A stretch of DNA of 59,879 bases from Methylorubrum populi (GCF_002355515.1 NZ_AP014811.1:1-59879); one strand, 5' to 3'; numbered from the stretch's first letter, positions 41,856 to 49,527 are shown. Translations and numbers: made by a program. Notes: generated by a model not told the origin, from the sequence alone.

Positions 41856-41937
41856 CCGGGTCGGTTCTAGCAGGCTCAATGACTTAGCTCATACCTACCC
41901 TTTGATGCGAAACGTTCTGCATCAATCCGCATCAGTA

Positions 41938-41956
41938 ATTTGGGGCGTTCTTTCCG
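41938..41956 (+). repeat. Iteron between IS256 and repA
   Basis: ATTTGGGGCGTTCTTTCCG matches the oriV iterons. Before the IS256 insertion it lay about 90 bp from the sixth iteron, so it belongs to the same array. Confidence 0.8.
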
Positions 41957-41966
41957 CCTCAACCCT

Positions 41967-42983
41967 TTATGCATCAACGCCTTGAGCGTTCTGCGCAGCT
42001 TTCTGCAGCTCGAGCTCAAACTGCCGGGGTGCCGCGTGGGTGTAGCTGTAACGGCGCGACTTCGCCCGGCCGGACCCCGTCACCTCCTCAGTGAAGGCCG
42101 ACAGGCCGCCGGCACCGACCATGTCCTTGAAGGCCTCCCGGCACTCCTTGCGGAACTGGGCGCGCGTCGCACTGGTCGCGGTATCCGACCAGAGCTCGCG
42201 TCCGGCCAGCTGAGCCAGCCGCTCCTCGTCGATGTAGGTGTGCTCGGGCTGGCTGTCGATAAATGGCCAGAACACCTTGGCGTGGTCGGACTTGAGGCGG
42301 AACTGCACGTCGGCGTTGATGCTGACCAGGTGCGCCTTCTCGATCATCTCGAGAACGCGGGCGCCGTAGGTTACGGTCACCGCACTGTCGAGCTGCGCGC
42401 CTTCCCACGTGAGGTCGGTGATCAGCGAGGAAGCCGAGCCGGCGCCGTCGGGCAGCATGTTGCGGTTCCGCTTGGCCTTGATCGCCTCGAGCTCCTTGAG
42501 AGAGCGGCCTTCGTGGATCAGCACGCTGACTTGCTGGATCTCCTGGAACACGTGCACCAGGCTCAGGAGGTTGTTGACGTGCTCCGTGCGCCCCATCGCC
42601 TTGATCAGCGTCCGCCAAGTCGTGCGGGTCTGATAGTAGGAGAGCACGGGCGAGATGAACGTCCCGCGCCGGTAGGCCGGGTTGTCGGTTCTGACCTTCT
42701 CACGCGGCAGGCGGAACAGCGCATAGATCGCGTCCCGGTGCTGGCTGCCGAGTTCCCTGCCTTTCACCTCGACCACCGAGTAGCCGGGCACCTCGTAGAT
42801 GCGCACAAAGTTGCTGTCGGTGATCAGGTCCTTCTTGCGCGGCGCAAAGGCCGACGTACGCGCCAGGTGCTGCGGCATGGTCGACGGGTTGCGCCGGCCG
42901 CGACGGTTCTTGAGGGTGCGCTCCTTGCGGGCAAGGCGCTGTTCTTCCTCAGGTGTAAGCGGGCGGGTGGGCGGCATGGACAT
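41967..42983 (-). CDS. repA: Plasmid replication initiator RepA
   Basis: The 338-residue protein has the winged-helix initiator character of iteron plasmids: IYEVPGYSVVEVKGRELGSQ, HRDAIYALFRLPREKVRTDN, ISPVLSYYQTRTTWRTLIKA, YGARVLEMIEKAHLVSINAD and VFWPFIDSQPEHTYIDEERL. The basic N-terminus and the C-terminal KSRRYSYTHAAPRQFELELQ could contact DNA. It would bind the GGGGCGT iterons and DnaA to open the origin. A single iteron at 43028-43047, upstream of its start, could serve for autorepression. The incompatibility group is not determined from sequence alone. Confidence 0.85.
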   Translation of the reverse strand: MSMPPTRPLTPEEEQRLARKERTLKNRRGRRNPSTMPQHLARTSAFAPRKKDLITDSNFVRIYEVPGYSVVEVKGRELGSQHRDAIYALFRLPREKVRTDNPAYRRGTFISPVLSYYQTRTTWRTLIKAMGRTEHVNNLLSLVHVFQEIQQVSVLIHEGRSLKELEAIKAKRNRNMLPDGAGSASSLITDLTWEGAQLDSAVTVTYGARVLEMIEKAHLVSINADVQFRLKSDHAKVFWPFIDSQPEHTYIDEERLAQLAGRELWSDTATSATRAQFRKECREAFKDMVGAGGLSAFTEEVTGSGRAKSRRYSYTHAAPRQFELELQKAAQNAQGVDA

Positions 42984-43027
42984 CCTGGCCGGAGCCTAGC
43001 GCCGACTGGGAATCAACGCACCAGAAA

Positions 43028-43047
43028 CGGGAACACACGCCCCAAAA
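43028..43047 (-). promoter_or_regulatory. Iteron upstream of repA (possible autoregulatory operator)
   Basis: CGGGAACACACGCCCCAAAA is the complement of the oriV iteron and lies 45 bp before the repA start. In iteron plasmids RepA binding here represses its own gene. Regulation is inferred. Confidence 0.6.
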
Positions 43048-43116
43048 ATGTGCAAGTTTTTTTAAGCGCCGACGAAGGATCACCCGGAAATCTGTGCTTT
43101 CACAGCACCTTGGATT

Positions 43117-43150
43117 TTATGGCAAACCATAAATAGCTTGCCATAAATGG
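43117..43150. repeat. CCATAAATGGC-type repeats between parB-like gene and repA
   Basis: TTATGGCAAACCATAAATAG and CTTGCCATAAATGGC lie just after the stop of the 99-aa par partner. They belong to the family of TGCCATAAATGGCA-like palindromes also found at 44164-44202 and 44476-44497. Confidence 0.6.
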
Positions 43151-43151
43151 C

Positions 43152-43451
43152 TTAGGACTTGGCCTCGAACTCCTTGAGGGACGGCTGGCCGTACTTCGCC
43201 AGCATCAGGTCGATGCCCTCGCGGATGAAGCTGTTGAGGTCGCGGTCGTGCTCGATGCACATCATGCGCAGGCGCTTCTTGCAGGCCGTCGGCACGTAGG
43301 CGACCACCTGCTCGTAGTTCTTGGCTTTGGGCGCCGGTGCGCCCACAGGGTTTGCCGGGTGCTGCACGATCGTGGCGGTCTCGGCGGTTGGCTCCTGCGG
43401 CAGCGCACCGCCCAGGGCGGCTTCAAGCGACGCGGGTCTGTTTCTGGCCAT
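43152..43451 (-). CDS. Small ParB-type partition partner, ribbon-helix-helix-like
   Basis: The 99-residue protein has a low-complexity N-terminus (residues 1-42) and a C-terminal domain VVAYVPTACKKRLRMMCIEH, DRDLNSFIREGIDLMLAKYG. A strand followed by two helices is the ribbon-helix-helix pattern of ParG- or omega-type partners. The start overlaps the parA end by 29 bp, so it is the second gene of the par operon. It would bind the centromere and stimulate ParA. The nearby palindromes are the likely targets. Confidence 0.8.
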   Translation of the reverse strand: MARNRPASLEAALGGALPQEPTAETATIVQHPANPVGAPAPKAKNYEQVVAYVPTACKKRLRMMCIEHDRDLNSFIREGIDLMLAKYGQPSLKEFEAKS

Positions 43452-44079
43452 GCGGCTTTCCTTCCATGCGGTTGAGCGTCCAGGTCAGCAGCTCGCGGAT
43501 CTCGCCGGCGGCCTTGCTGTTCGGATCGCGTTCGGTAACCCCCTGCCCTGTCGCCAACGCGTCCATATGGTCGGCGCGCAGGGCGAGCGGCGTGCTGGCC
43601 ACGGCACCGGTCAGCTGCAGGACGCGGAAGGCATCCGTCGTGCGGATCGAGCGGCCCGGCGGGCACTGGTTGAGGACGTAGGAGAACGGTTTGCCTAGGC
43701 GGTGAATGGCGCTGACCGTCGGCGCCGACGCCTCGATATCGGCCACGCTCGGCCGGGCGGGGATCAGGCATAGGTCGGCCAGCTGTATCGCTGCCGTGAC
43801 ACCGGGCGTGTCGGCACCCGGCGTGTCGATGATCACCAGCTGAACCCCCTGCTTCCGGAGCAGCGGCATCGCCGCCTCAAGCTGGTTGACGCTCAGGGCG
43901 TTGACCTCAGGTCCGGTCTCGGCCTCGCGGCGGCTGTACCACTTCTTGGTGGTACCCTGCGGGTCGATGTCGATGATTGAGGTTCTGAGGCCCTGCTCCT
44001 CGGCAGCTACCGCCAGCGAGAACGCCAGGGTGCTTTTGCCGGTGCCGCCCTTCTGGGAGACGATTGCGAGTACGTGCAT
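43423..44079 (-). CDS. parA: Plasmid partition ATPase ParA
   Basis: The protein has 218 residues from ATG 44079; the longer frame to 44169 runs through the palindrome region. Deviant Walker A QKGGTGKSTLAFSLAVAAEE is at residues 9-28, A' motif SIIDIDPQGTTKKW near 39-52 and Walker B VQLVIIDTPGADTPGVTAAI near 80-99. The short length without an N-terminal HTH places it in type Ib. Regulation would then depend on the small partner, binding the TGCCATTTATGGCA pair 85-125 bp upstream. Confidence 0.92.
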   Translation of the reverse strand: MHVLAIVSQKGGTGKSTLAFSLAVAAEEQGLRTSIIDIDPQGTTKKWYSRREAETGPEVNALSVNQLEAAMPLLRKQGVQLVIIDTPGADTPGVTAAIQLADLCLIPARPSVADIEASAPTVSAIHRLGKPFSYVLNQCPPGRSIRTTDAFRVLQLTGAVASTPLALRADHMDALATGQGVTERDPNSKAAGEIRELLTWTLNRMEGKPHGQKQTRVA

Positions 44080-44163
44080 GGGCGCATCCTTCCGGACGGT
44101 AAGGATAGGTGGCAAGTGGTTAATGGTTTGCCGCACGAGGTATACCGTTTGCCATGTGCCCTT

Positions 44164-44202
44164 TGCCATTTATGGCATGCCATAGCCATGCCATAAATGG
44201 CA
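44164..44202. promoter_or_regulatory. Palindromic repeat pair upstream of parA (centromere or operator)
   Basis: TGCCATTTATGGCA (44164-44177) and TGCCATAAATGGCA (44189-44202) are exact complements of each other with 11 bp between. The central TGCCATAGCCA adds half-sites. It sits just upstream of parA and is the best parS/operator candidate in the window. Other copies lie at 43117-43150 and 44476-44497. Confidence 0.7.
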
Positions 44203-44632
44203 GCACGAAAACGCCGCCCTCAAGGCGGCGCACCGCGCGGGATCACCATCGCGGCAACGCCGCAGGAACGAGGGTTCCACTGGAAGGCTGGCGACCGTAC
44301 CCGTGGGGTCTGGCATCGTGCAGCGCGCGCCGGGGATGAACCGGACGCCACCTCGTGACCCTTCCTTATGCAGGCTGGGGCAAGGGCAGCTGACAGGGGG
44401 TTGCGACAGAGTGTGGTGAGCAGCCTGTGGCTGAGATCAGCCGGCAAAACCGATGTCTGCGCAGCGACTCAGGCAAAGCCATTTATGGCTTGCCATAAGC
44501 CGCAAGCTGGCGGCGAGGGCGATTTCCCTTGAAAAGATAGGGCCACTGGCCCATACTGGTCTCAAGTGGATCGGGAATTCTCGATCGGCGTCGGGCCTCG
44601 GTGAACTCACCGGGGCTTTTCGCTTTTTGGGC
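44203..44632. other. Gene-free stretch with repeats and an orphan terminator
   Basis: No convincing gene is present. It holds AGCCATTTATGGCTTGCCAT near 44475 and, at its right end, a plus-strand terminator. The absence of a plus-strand gene before that terminator leaves room for a small transcript between about 44400 and 44628. Confidence 0.45.
44596..44628 (+). terminator. Rho-independent terminator, plus strand
   Basis: CCTCGGTGA-AC-TCACCGGGG (44596-44615) forms nine pairs with one G-U, followed by CTTTTCGCTTTTT. The complement has no T tract, so it does not serve the leftward DUF3800 gene that ends at 44633. Confidence 0.7.
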
Positions 44633-45370
44633 TTACGGGAAGAGCTTGAGGCCGTAGCCGGGGATGCGTCCGGTCGGGCTCTGTCGGAACTTCCGTTCGA
44701 CCACCTCATAGGCCCGGTTGGGCTGGTCAGGTTTCAGCACGTGACGACCGACCGGATAGGCAACCAGGTCCGCCAGCTGCAGCCCAGGCGAGTTGTGCTT
44801 TTTGTCGACAAAGCGGATGTCGAGGTTGGGCAAGGCCCCAACCCGGTTTGCGCCGTCGCAGATCCGCCGGAACTCCAGCTCTAGCTTGTCATCCTCGGCT
44901 TTGCCGCGGCACTCGACCAGGAGATGCGTCTGCCGGTCGGTCTGGCCGCGCTCCTGGAGGAACATCTGCAGACGCTCGATGCAGAAGGCGAGGGCGATCT
45001 CGTAGGGATCGTTGGGCTGGGCGTAGCGACGGACCAGCTGCTCCTTGTTGATGACCGCCGCGATCAGCGTGAACTCCGCCTCCTGCATCACCGCGGTAAT
45101 GCGCTCCTGGAAGGCCGCGCGGATTTCCGGAACCAGCAGCTGGGCGAAGTCACCCTTGGATTTGCGGATCTCGTGGCTGTGCAGGACCACCGCGTCGTGG
45201 CCCCAGAAATCGAACTTTAGCTGGTGGATGAGGGGGACGATATGCTGGACGTAGGCGTCCTTGCGGCAGATGCAAAACGCCAGGACGAAGACCGGGTACT
45301 CCGGGTTGATCGTTTTGAGGCCGTGGTCCCCGCTCTCATCGACAAACACGACATAGTCACTGAAGGCCAT
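44633..45370 (-). CDS. DUF3800 domain protein
   Basis: The protein has 245 residues from ATG 45370 (MAFSDYVVFVDESGDHGLKT). The VDESGDHG motif at residues 9-16 opens the DUF3800 fold, related to RNase H-like nucleases. Later motifs are VLAFCICRKDAYVQHIVPLI, HSHEIRKSKGDFAQLL and NSPGLQLADLVAYPVGRHVL, the conserved C-terminal LADLVAY block. These proteins are common on plasmids and defence islands, but the role is unproven. The acidic residues needed for metal binding appear present. Confidence 0.85.
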   Translation of the reverse strand: MAFSDYVVFVDESGDHGLKTINPEYPVFVLAFCICRKDAYVQHIVPLIHQLKFDFWGHDAVVLHSHEIRKSKGDFAQLLVPEIRAAFQERITAVMQEAEFTLIAAVINKEQLVRRYAQPNDPYEIALAFCIERLQMFLQERGQTDRQTHLLVECRGKAEDDKLELEFRRICDGANRVGALPNLDIRFVDKKHNSPGLQLADLVAYPVGRHVLKPDQPNRAYEVVERKFRQSPTGRIPGYGLKLFP

Positions 45371-45471
45371 CAGCCGACGATACCGCGAAGCGTGGCCGTT
45401 GGCCAGCACGCGATGTCCCCATGCGCGGCTAAGTGCCGGTAGTTACTCGCGGCTTGACCTTCAACCTTGTA

Positions 45472-45506
45472 CCACTTGTGGCAAAGGGCTTACCACAAGT
45501 GGCTTG
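45472..45506. repeat. ACCACTTGTGGCAA / TTACCACAAGTGGC inverted repeat
   Basis: ACCACTTGTGGCAA (near 45472) and CTTACCACAAGTGGC (near 45491) are inverted with a short spacer. They are variants of the GCCATAAATGGC palindrome near parA. A second variant, CATTTGCCACAAATGGCAAA, lies at 45730-45749. Confidence 0.5.
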
Positions 45507-45528
45507 TTGCCGGTCATGGCGACTGGAT

Positions 45529-45645
45529 CTAACGCTTCTCTTTCACCGTGGTGTTGGGGCTCGCCTTGCCCTGCTTGGCCGTGACGTAGCGCCCAGTCAC
45601 CGCGCTGCGGAAGCTGCTTCGGCTGCTGCTGCTCTTCTTTGCCAT
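45529..45645 (-). CDS. Small basic protein, 38 aa
   Basis: From ATG 45645 the protein is MAKKSSSSRSSFRSAVTGRY followed by VTAKQGKASPNTTVKEKR. Short Ser/Lys/Arg-rich proteins ending in a TTVKE-like tail are widespread in proteobacteria, some on plasmids. Their function is not known. A ribosome site (GGAGAAGT) precedes the start. The longer frame to 45726 overlaps the palindromic repeats and is not used. Confidence 0.65.
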   Translation of the reverse strand: MAKKSSSSRSSFRSAVTGRYVTAKQGKASPNTTVKEKR

Positions 45646-45721
45646 GGGACTTCTCCGTGCGGGACGATCCCGCACCACCCCAACGGCAGGCTGTCCCAGG
45701 CGTTGCCGCCGCATGCGGTTA

Positions 45722-45752
45722 TCCACAAACCATTTGCCACAAATGGCAAAGA
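45722..45752. repeat. TTATCCACA plus TGCCACAAATGGCA repeat
   Basis: TTATCCACA (45719-45727), an exact DnaA-box match, overlaps the start of CATTTGCCACAAATGGCAAA. The latter is a palindrome variant of the par-region family. It lies in the gap between the 38-aa gene and the gene ending at 45770. Confidence 0.45.
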
Positions 45753-45769
45753 TTGAAGTGCGAGAGTTA

Positions 45770-46453
45770 CTAGCCCGGCGGGCCCCTGAGGGTATTACGC
45801 TCCTGGATCAAACCGGCGTACATGCGGTGAAACCGCTCCTCCTCATCACCTTGAAGAGCCGTATCGGCGATCGAAAAGGCCTGTCCACGGAAGACGTCGA
45901 GCAGGCGTAAGCGGTCGGCAGGCAGATCCGGCAGGGCGCGGCCAAGCAGCCACAAGCCAAGCTGGGCGGCCTCATCCCCGAGGGCAGGGGCCTCGGCAAA
46001 GTACGGGTAGACGTAGTGAAGGCCCCCGAGACCGTCCTCGATCGACAGGATGTTGTCGACCTTGACCGTCGAAGCCAGCGACAGGACCTCAAAGCGTGTC
46101 CGTTGGACCGGACCAAGCCGGAAAGGCTCGTTGGTCCCGCGACGATAGGGGTTCCACCACCCCAGAAAGCCCTCGCGGAGCAGCGGGTACAGCCGGTGCC
46201 GGTTCCGGTTGTCGGCCACCCTGCCTGTCGTCGCCTCGTGCAGATCTCGGGTGCCGAAGACGTGCGCCTTGGCATCCGCCCAGAATGGCCCATAGAAGTC
46301 ACCGCCCTCATCAACGGGTCCGGCGGCACGGGCTCGATCCTGACGAATGATCTCCCGTAGAGCTCCCTGGCGACGGTTGGGACGGGCAAACCCGATCTTC
46401 AGCAGCTTGCGCAGCGAAATGCTTTCGAGTGGCAACGGGCCTCTCCACGGCAA
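45770..46453 (-). CDS. Hypothetical protein, 227 aa
   Basis: The protein begins MPWRGPLPLESISLRKLLKI. It has no signal or membrane segment. Notable stretches are FYGPFWADAKAHVFGTRDLH, LYPLLREGFLGWWNPYRRGT, FRLGPVQRTRFEVLSLASTV and HYVYPYFAEAPALGDEAAQL. I do not recognise a family; similar genes seem to be plasmid-borne in Methylobacterium, from general memory. It reads in the same direction as the DUF3800 and HNH genes. Confidence 0.6.
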   Translation of the reverse strand: MPWRGPLPLESISLRKLLKIGFARPNRRQGALREIIRQDRARAAGPVDEGGDFYGPFWADAKAHVFGTRDLHEATTGRVADNRNRHRLYPLLREGFLGWWNPYRRGTNEPFRLGPVQRTRFEVLSLASTVKVDNILSIEDGLGGLHYVYPYFAEAPALGDEAAQLGLWLLGRALPDLPADRLRLLDVFRGQAFSIADTALQGDEEERFHRMYAGLIQERNTLRGPPG

Positions 46454-46605
46454 TTAAGCTGTACAACGTAAAGACGACTCTTACCCTGACAATTACTCTT
46501 ACGCGTCATCCACCGCCTTTCCTGTTGAAAAGCGCACGGCGACCAGCCCCACGCCTTGCTTTCAGGCCGGCCGTCAGGGGTGGGTGGCCTGACAGCTTTG
46601 CTCGG

Positions 46606-47046
46606 TCAGTACCGAAACGGGTAGGGGCCCAGGAACAGGTCTCCGGACGCCCGTCTGGCGCGGTAGGTGAACCAGCGCTGGCGCAGGTGCTCGGTCCGGT
46701 CGTGCAGGATGTGGCAGCGCTGGCAGAGCGCCTTGAGGTTCTTCGGGTCGTTGTTGCCCGGATCGTGATCGAGATGGGCGCAGGCTAGGTAGACCCGGGT
46801 GGTCTCGATCACCGTCCCCGCCGGCAGGCATTCCAGCGGGGCCAGCTTGAGCGGACGCCCCTTGCTGCTGCGCCAAGTCTGCCCGGCGGCATCCCACCAG
46901 CGACCATCCCCCAGGTGAAACACCAGCTGACCATGGGGCCGGCCACAGCCTTCGCAGTAGCCCTTGGCACGCCCGAACCGGATCACGTCGGACAGCTGTG
47001 CCCAGTCGATGGGATAGAAGAAGCGGTTTTCCGGGCGGATCGGCAT
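46606..47046 (-). CDS. HNH endonuclease-like protein
   Basis: The protein has 146 residues from ATG 47046 (MPIRPENRFFYPIDWAQLSD). A zinc pair, CEGCGRPHGQLVFHLGDGRW, is at residues 31-50. The HNH core is YLACAHLDHDPGNNDPKNLK followed by ALCQRCHILHD, with His-Asn-His and a second CxxC. The final RARRASGDLF may contact DNA. It lies 4 bp after the recombinase gene stop in the same direction. It is probably a small nuclease of the plasmid accessory set; the substrate is unknown. Confidence 0.82.
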   Translation of the reverse strand: MPIRPENRFFYPIDWAQLSDVIRFGRAKGYCEGCGRPHGQLVFHLGDGRWWDAAGQTWRSSKGRPLKLAPLECLPAGTVIETTRVYLACAHLDHDPGNNDPKNLKALCQRCHILHDRTEHLRQRWFTYRARRASGDLFLGPYPFRY

Positions 47047-47050
47047 CGGC

Positions 47051-47635
47051 TCAGCCCTTCGCCTGCGCCTGGCTGCGCGCGCGTGCCTGCGGAAAGTAGA
47101 GGTAGAAGGTCTTGCGGCTGACGCCGAGGCGCTTGGCAATCTCGGCCACTGGGATGGTGCCGGCGGCGAGCATCGCGCGGCCCGCCTCTAGGTCGGCGTC
47201 GGTGATCTTGCGCGGACGGCCGCCCTTGCGGCCCCGCGCGACCGCCGCCTTGAGCCCGGCCAGGGTGCGCTCACGGTTCAGGTCGAGGAAGTACTCGGCG
47301 ATCGTGCCGAGGAAGTTGAACATCATCCGCCCGGTGGCGGTCTCGGTGTCCACCTGCTCGGTCAGCGAGCGCAGCTTGACCCCGCGCTCCTGCAGCATGT
47401 GGGCGGTGTCGAGCATTTCGCGGAGGGAGCGGCCAAGGCGGTCGATCTTCCAGACCACCAGCTGATCCTCGGCGCGCAGAAAGTCGAGGGCAGCCTCGAG
47501 GGCCGGGCGCTTGGTGCCGGCGCGCCCGCTCTCCTTCTCCTCGAAGATCCGGATGCAGCCAGCGGCCTTCAGGGCATCGCGCTGCAGGTCCAAGTTCTGG
47601 TCCTCGGTGGAAACGCGTGCGTAGCCAATCAACAT
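47051..47635 (-). CDS. Serine recombinase / resolvase (Tn3-type)
   Basis: The protein has 194 residues from ATG 47635. Catalytic Ser9 is in MLIGYARVSTEDQNLDLQRD, with the arginines of DRLGRSLREMLDTAHMLQER in the E-helix region. The C-terminal HTH includes TIPVAEIAKRLGVSRKTFYL. It would resolve plasmid multimers or cointegrates at a res site. Inverted GTCACCTAAA motifs directly upstream of its promoter are the likely site. No transposase of Tn3 type is seen nearby, so it probably serves plasmid stability. Confidence 0.9.
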   Translation of the reverse strand: MLIGYARVSTEDQNLDLQRDALKAAGCIRIFEEKESGRAGTKRPALEAALDFLRAEDQLVVWKIDRLGRSLREMLDTAHMLQERGVKLRSLTEQVDTETATGRMMFNFLGTIAEYFLDLNRERTLAGLKAAVARGRKGGRPRKITDADLEAGRAMLAAGTIPVAEIAKRLGVSRKTFYLYFPQARARSQAQAKG

Positions 47636-47663
47636 GTTACGATAGTCGCACAACAGCGTTTTC

Positions 47664-47770
47664 GTGACAATAGAAATAGTTACATATTTAGGTGACACAA
47701 ACGGCCACGTTTGAGGGGCCCTCGGAGGGGTTTGGGCTGATTGTCACCTAAACGAACGTTTAAGTGACAT
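47664..47770. promoter_or_regulatory. res: Candidate res site of the serine recombinase
   Basis: TTTAGGTGACA (47687-47697) and TGTCACCTAAA (47742-47752) are perfect inverted repeats. A further half-site pair, CACCTAAACG and CGTTTAAGTG, makes an imperfect dyad at 47746-47767. GTGACAA occurs at 47664. The cluster lies just upstream of the recombinase gene, as res sites do. Confidence 0.6.
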
Positions 47771-47794
47771 CTACGGGCAGCCGCTTCCGACCCT

Positions 47795-49465
47795 GGCTGT
47801 GTCAAAACTCCCATGATGGTATCTTTCTCCGGGTCGACCGGAGGCTGGCATGGGACGGTTTGTTGTCGGTGCCGAGCGTGATCAGACGACGCTGTTTCCG
47901 CCGTGTCTTGAAGACTGGATCGCCGAGGACAATCCGGTCCGCGTGGTCGATGCCTTCGTGGATGCGCTGGATCTTGGGGCGCTCGGCTTCGCGGGCGTCG
48001 ATGCGGCACGGACGGGGCGACCGGGCTACCATCCGGCCGCTCTCCTGAAGCTCTACGTCTACGGATACCTCAACCGGGTCCCGTCGAGCCGGCGTCTGGA
48101 GCGTGAAGCGGGCCGCAACGTCGAGGTCATGTGGCTGACGGGTCAGCTGTCGCCCGATCACAAGACCATTGCTGAGTTCCGCCGTCAGAACGGACCGGCC
48201 ATCGGGCGCGTCTGTGCCCGCTTCGTCGGTTTGTGCCGCGAGATGGGCCTGCTGACCGGCACACGCGTCGCGATCGACGGCTCGAAGTTCAAGGCGGTCA
48301 ACAACCGCGACCGCAACTTCACGCAAGGCAAGCTCGACCGGCGCCGCCAGCAGATCGAGGAGAGCGTGTCGCGCTACCTCTCGCAGCTCGACACGGCCGA
48401 TCGTCAGGATCCCACACCCGAACTGGCCGCCAAGGTGGTGCGGCTGAAGGAGAAGATCGCCCGCCTCGGGCAGGAGATGGAGCGGTTGGCCGGCCTGGAG
48501 GAGCAGATGAAGGCGGCGCCCGACCGGCAGATCTCGCTGACCGATCCCGACGCGCGATCGATGGCAACCAGCGGGCGCGGGTCGGGCGTGGTGGGCTACA
48601 ACGTCCAGGTGGCGGTCGAGACCGAGCATCATCTGATCGTGGCGCACGCGGTGACCAATGCCGGCTCGGACCGGGCGCAGCTCCGTGGTATGGCAGTACG
48701 GGCCAAGCAGGCTCTGGAGACGGACACGCTCGATGCGGTGGCCGACCGGGGCTATTATTCCGGTGAACAGATTCTGGCTTGCGAACGCGCCGGCATCTCG
48801 GTCACGCTGCCCCGGCCGATGACCTCGGGCGCCAAGGCCGCCGGCCGCTTCGGCAAGGAGGATTTTCTCTATCGCCCTCAGGAGAATGCCTACCTGTGCC
48901 CGGCGGGCGAGACGCTGCCCCACCGATGCACCACGGTGGAGAACGGCCTGACGCTGCATCGGTACTGGACGAACGTGTGCTCGGCCTGCCCGATGAAGGC
49001 GGAATGCACGACGGGCAAGGAGCGCCGGGTGACACGTTGGGAGCACGAGGATGTGCTGGAGACGGTGCAGCGCCGATTGGACGCCGATCCGCTGGCCATG
49101 CGGGTCCGGCGTGAGACGGTCGAGCATCCTTTCGGTACGCTGAAGGCGCGGATGGGGGCCACGCACTTCCTCACCAAGACCCTGCCGCGCGTCTCGACCG
49201 AGATGGCGCTCCATGTCCTCGCCTACAATCTGACGCGGGTTCTCAACATCCTGGGAAGCCGGAAGCTCCTGGCGGCGATCCCCACCTGAGCGGGAGCATG
49301 GATCGCTCGCCGAAGAGGCCGGGAAACCGTCCAGGAGGCGCTTTCAATCAAAAACTGGTCGTCTCCCGACCGCAAAAACCCGTTCGACGCGATGAACAGC
49401 CCATTCTCAAGAGACCGGGACGTCACCCGACCGCAAAGTCCCAATCCCAGAGTTTTGACACGGCC
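47795..49465 (+). mobile_element. IS1182-family element, copy 2
   Basis: A 1671-bp element identical in length and coding sequence to 5842-7512 but reversed. It starts GGCTGTGTCAAAACTCCC at 47795 and ends at the complement of GGCCGTGTCAAAACTCTG at 49465. It lies 25 bp beyond the candidate res site. The inverted pair could recombine and flip the 40 kb between. Confidence 0.88.
47850..49289 (+). CDS. IS1182-family transposase (copy 2)
   Basis: This 479-residue protein is identical to the copy-1 transposase, including the DUF772-like region, VAIDGSKFKAVNNRD, the coiled-coil insert and the CSACPMKAEC cluster. The downstream 176 bp to the element end is non-coding. As both copies are intact, recent transposition within the replicon is the simplest explanation. 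Confidence 0.92.
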   Translation: MGRFVVGAERDQTTLFPPCLEDWIAEDNPVRVVDAFVDALDLGALGFAGVDAARTGRPGYHPAALLKLYVYGYLNRVPSSRRLEREAGRNVEVMWLTGQLSPDHKTIAEFRRQNGPAIGRVCARFVGLCREMGLLTGTRVAIDGSKFKAVNNRDRNFTQGKLDRRRQQIEESVSRYLSQLDTADRQDPTPELAAKVVRLKEKIARLGQEMERLAGLEEQMKAAPDRQISLTDPDARSMATSGRGSGVVGYNVQVAVETEHHLIVAHAVTNAGSDRAQLRGMAVRAKQALETDTLDAVADRGYYSGEQILACERAGISVTLPRPMTSGAKAAGRFGKEDFLYRPQENAYLCPAGETLPHRCTTVENGLTLHRYWTNVCSACPMKAECTTGKERRVTRWEHEDVLETVQRRLDADPLAMRVRRETVEHPFGTLKARMGATHFLTKTLPRVSTEMALHVLAYNLTRVLNILGSRKLLAAIPT

Positions 49466-49527
49466 TGGACCCTGAGCAGACGCAGGCGGTGCTGCCCCGC
49501 CCGTGCCGCGCGTGGTAGGCCGAACCA

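Noticed and set aside
45529..45645. Toxin of a toxin-antitoxin pair
   Set aside because: The 38-aa basic protein has no hydrophobic segment and no partner gene; it matches a common small Ser/Lys/Arg-rich protein type.
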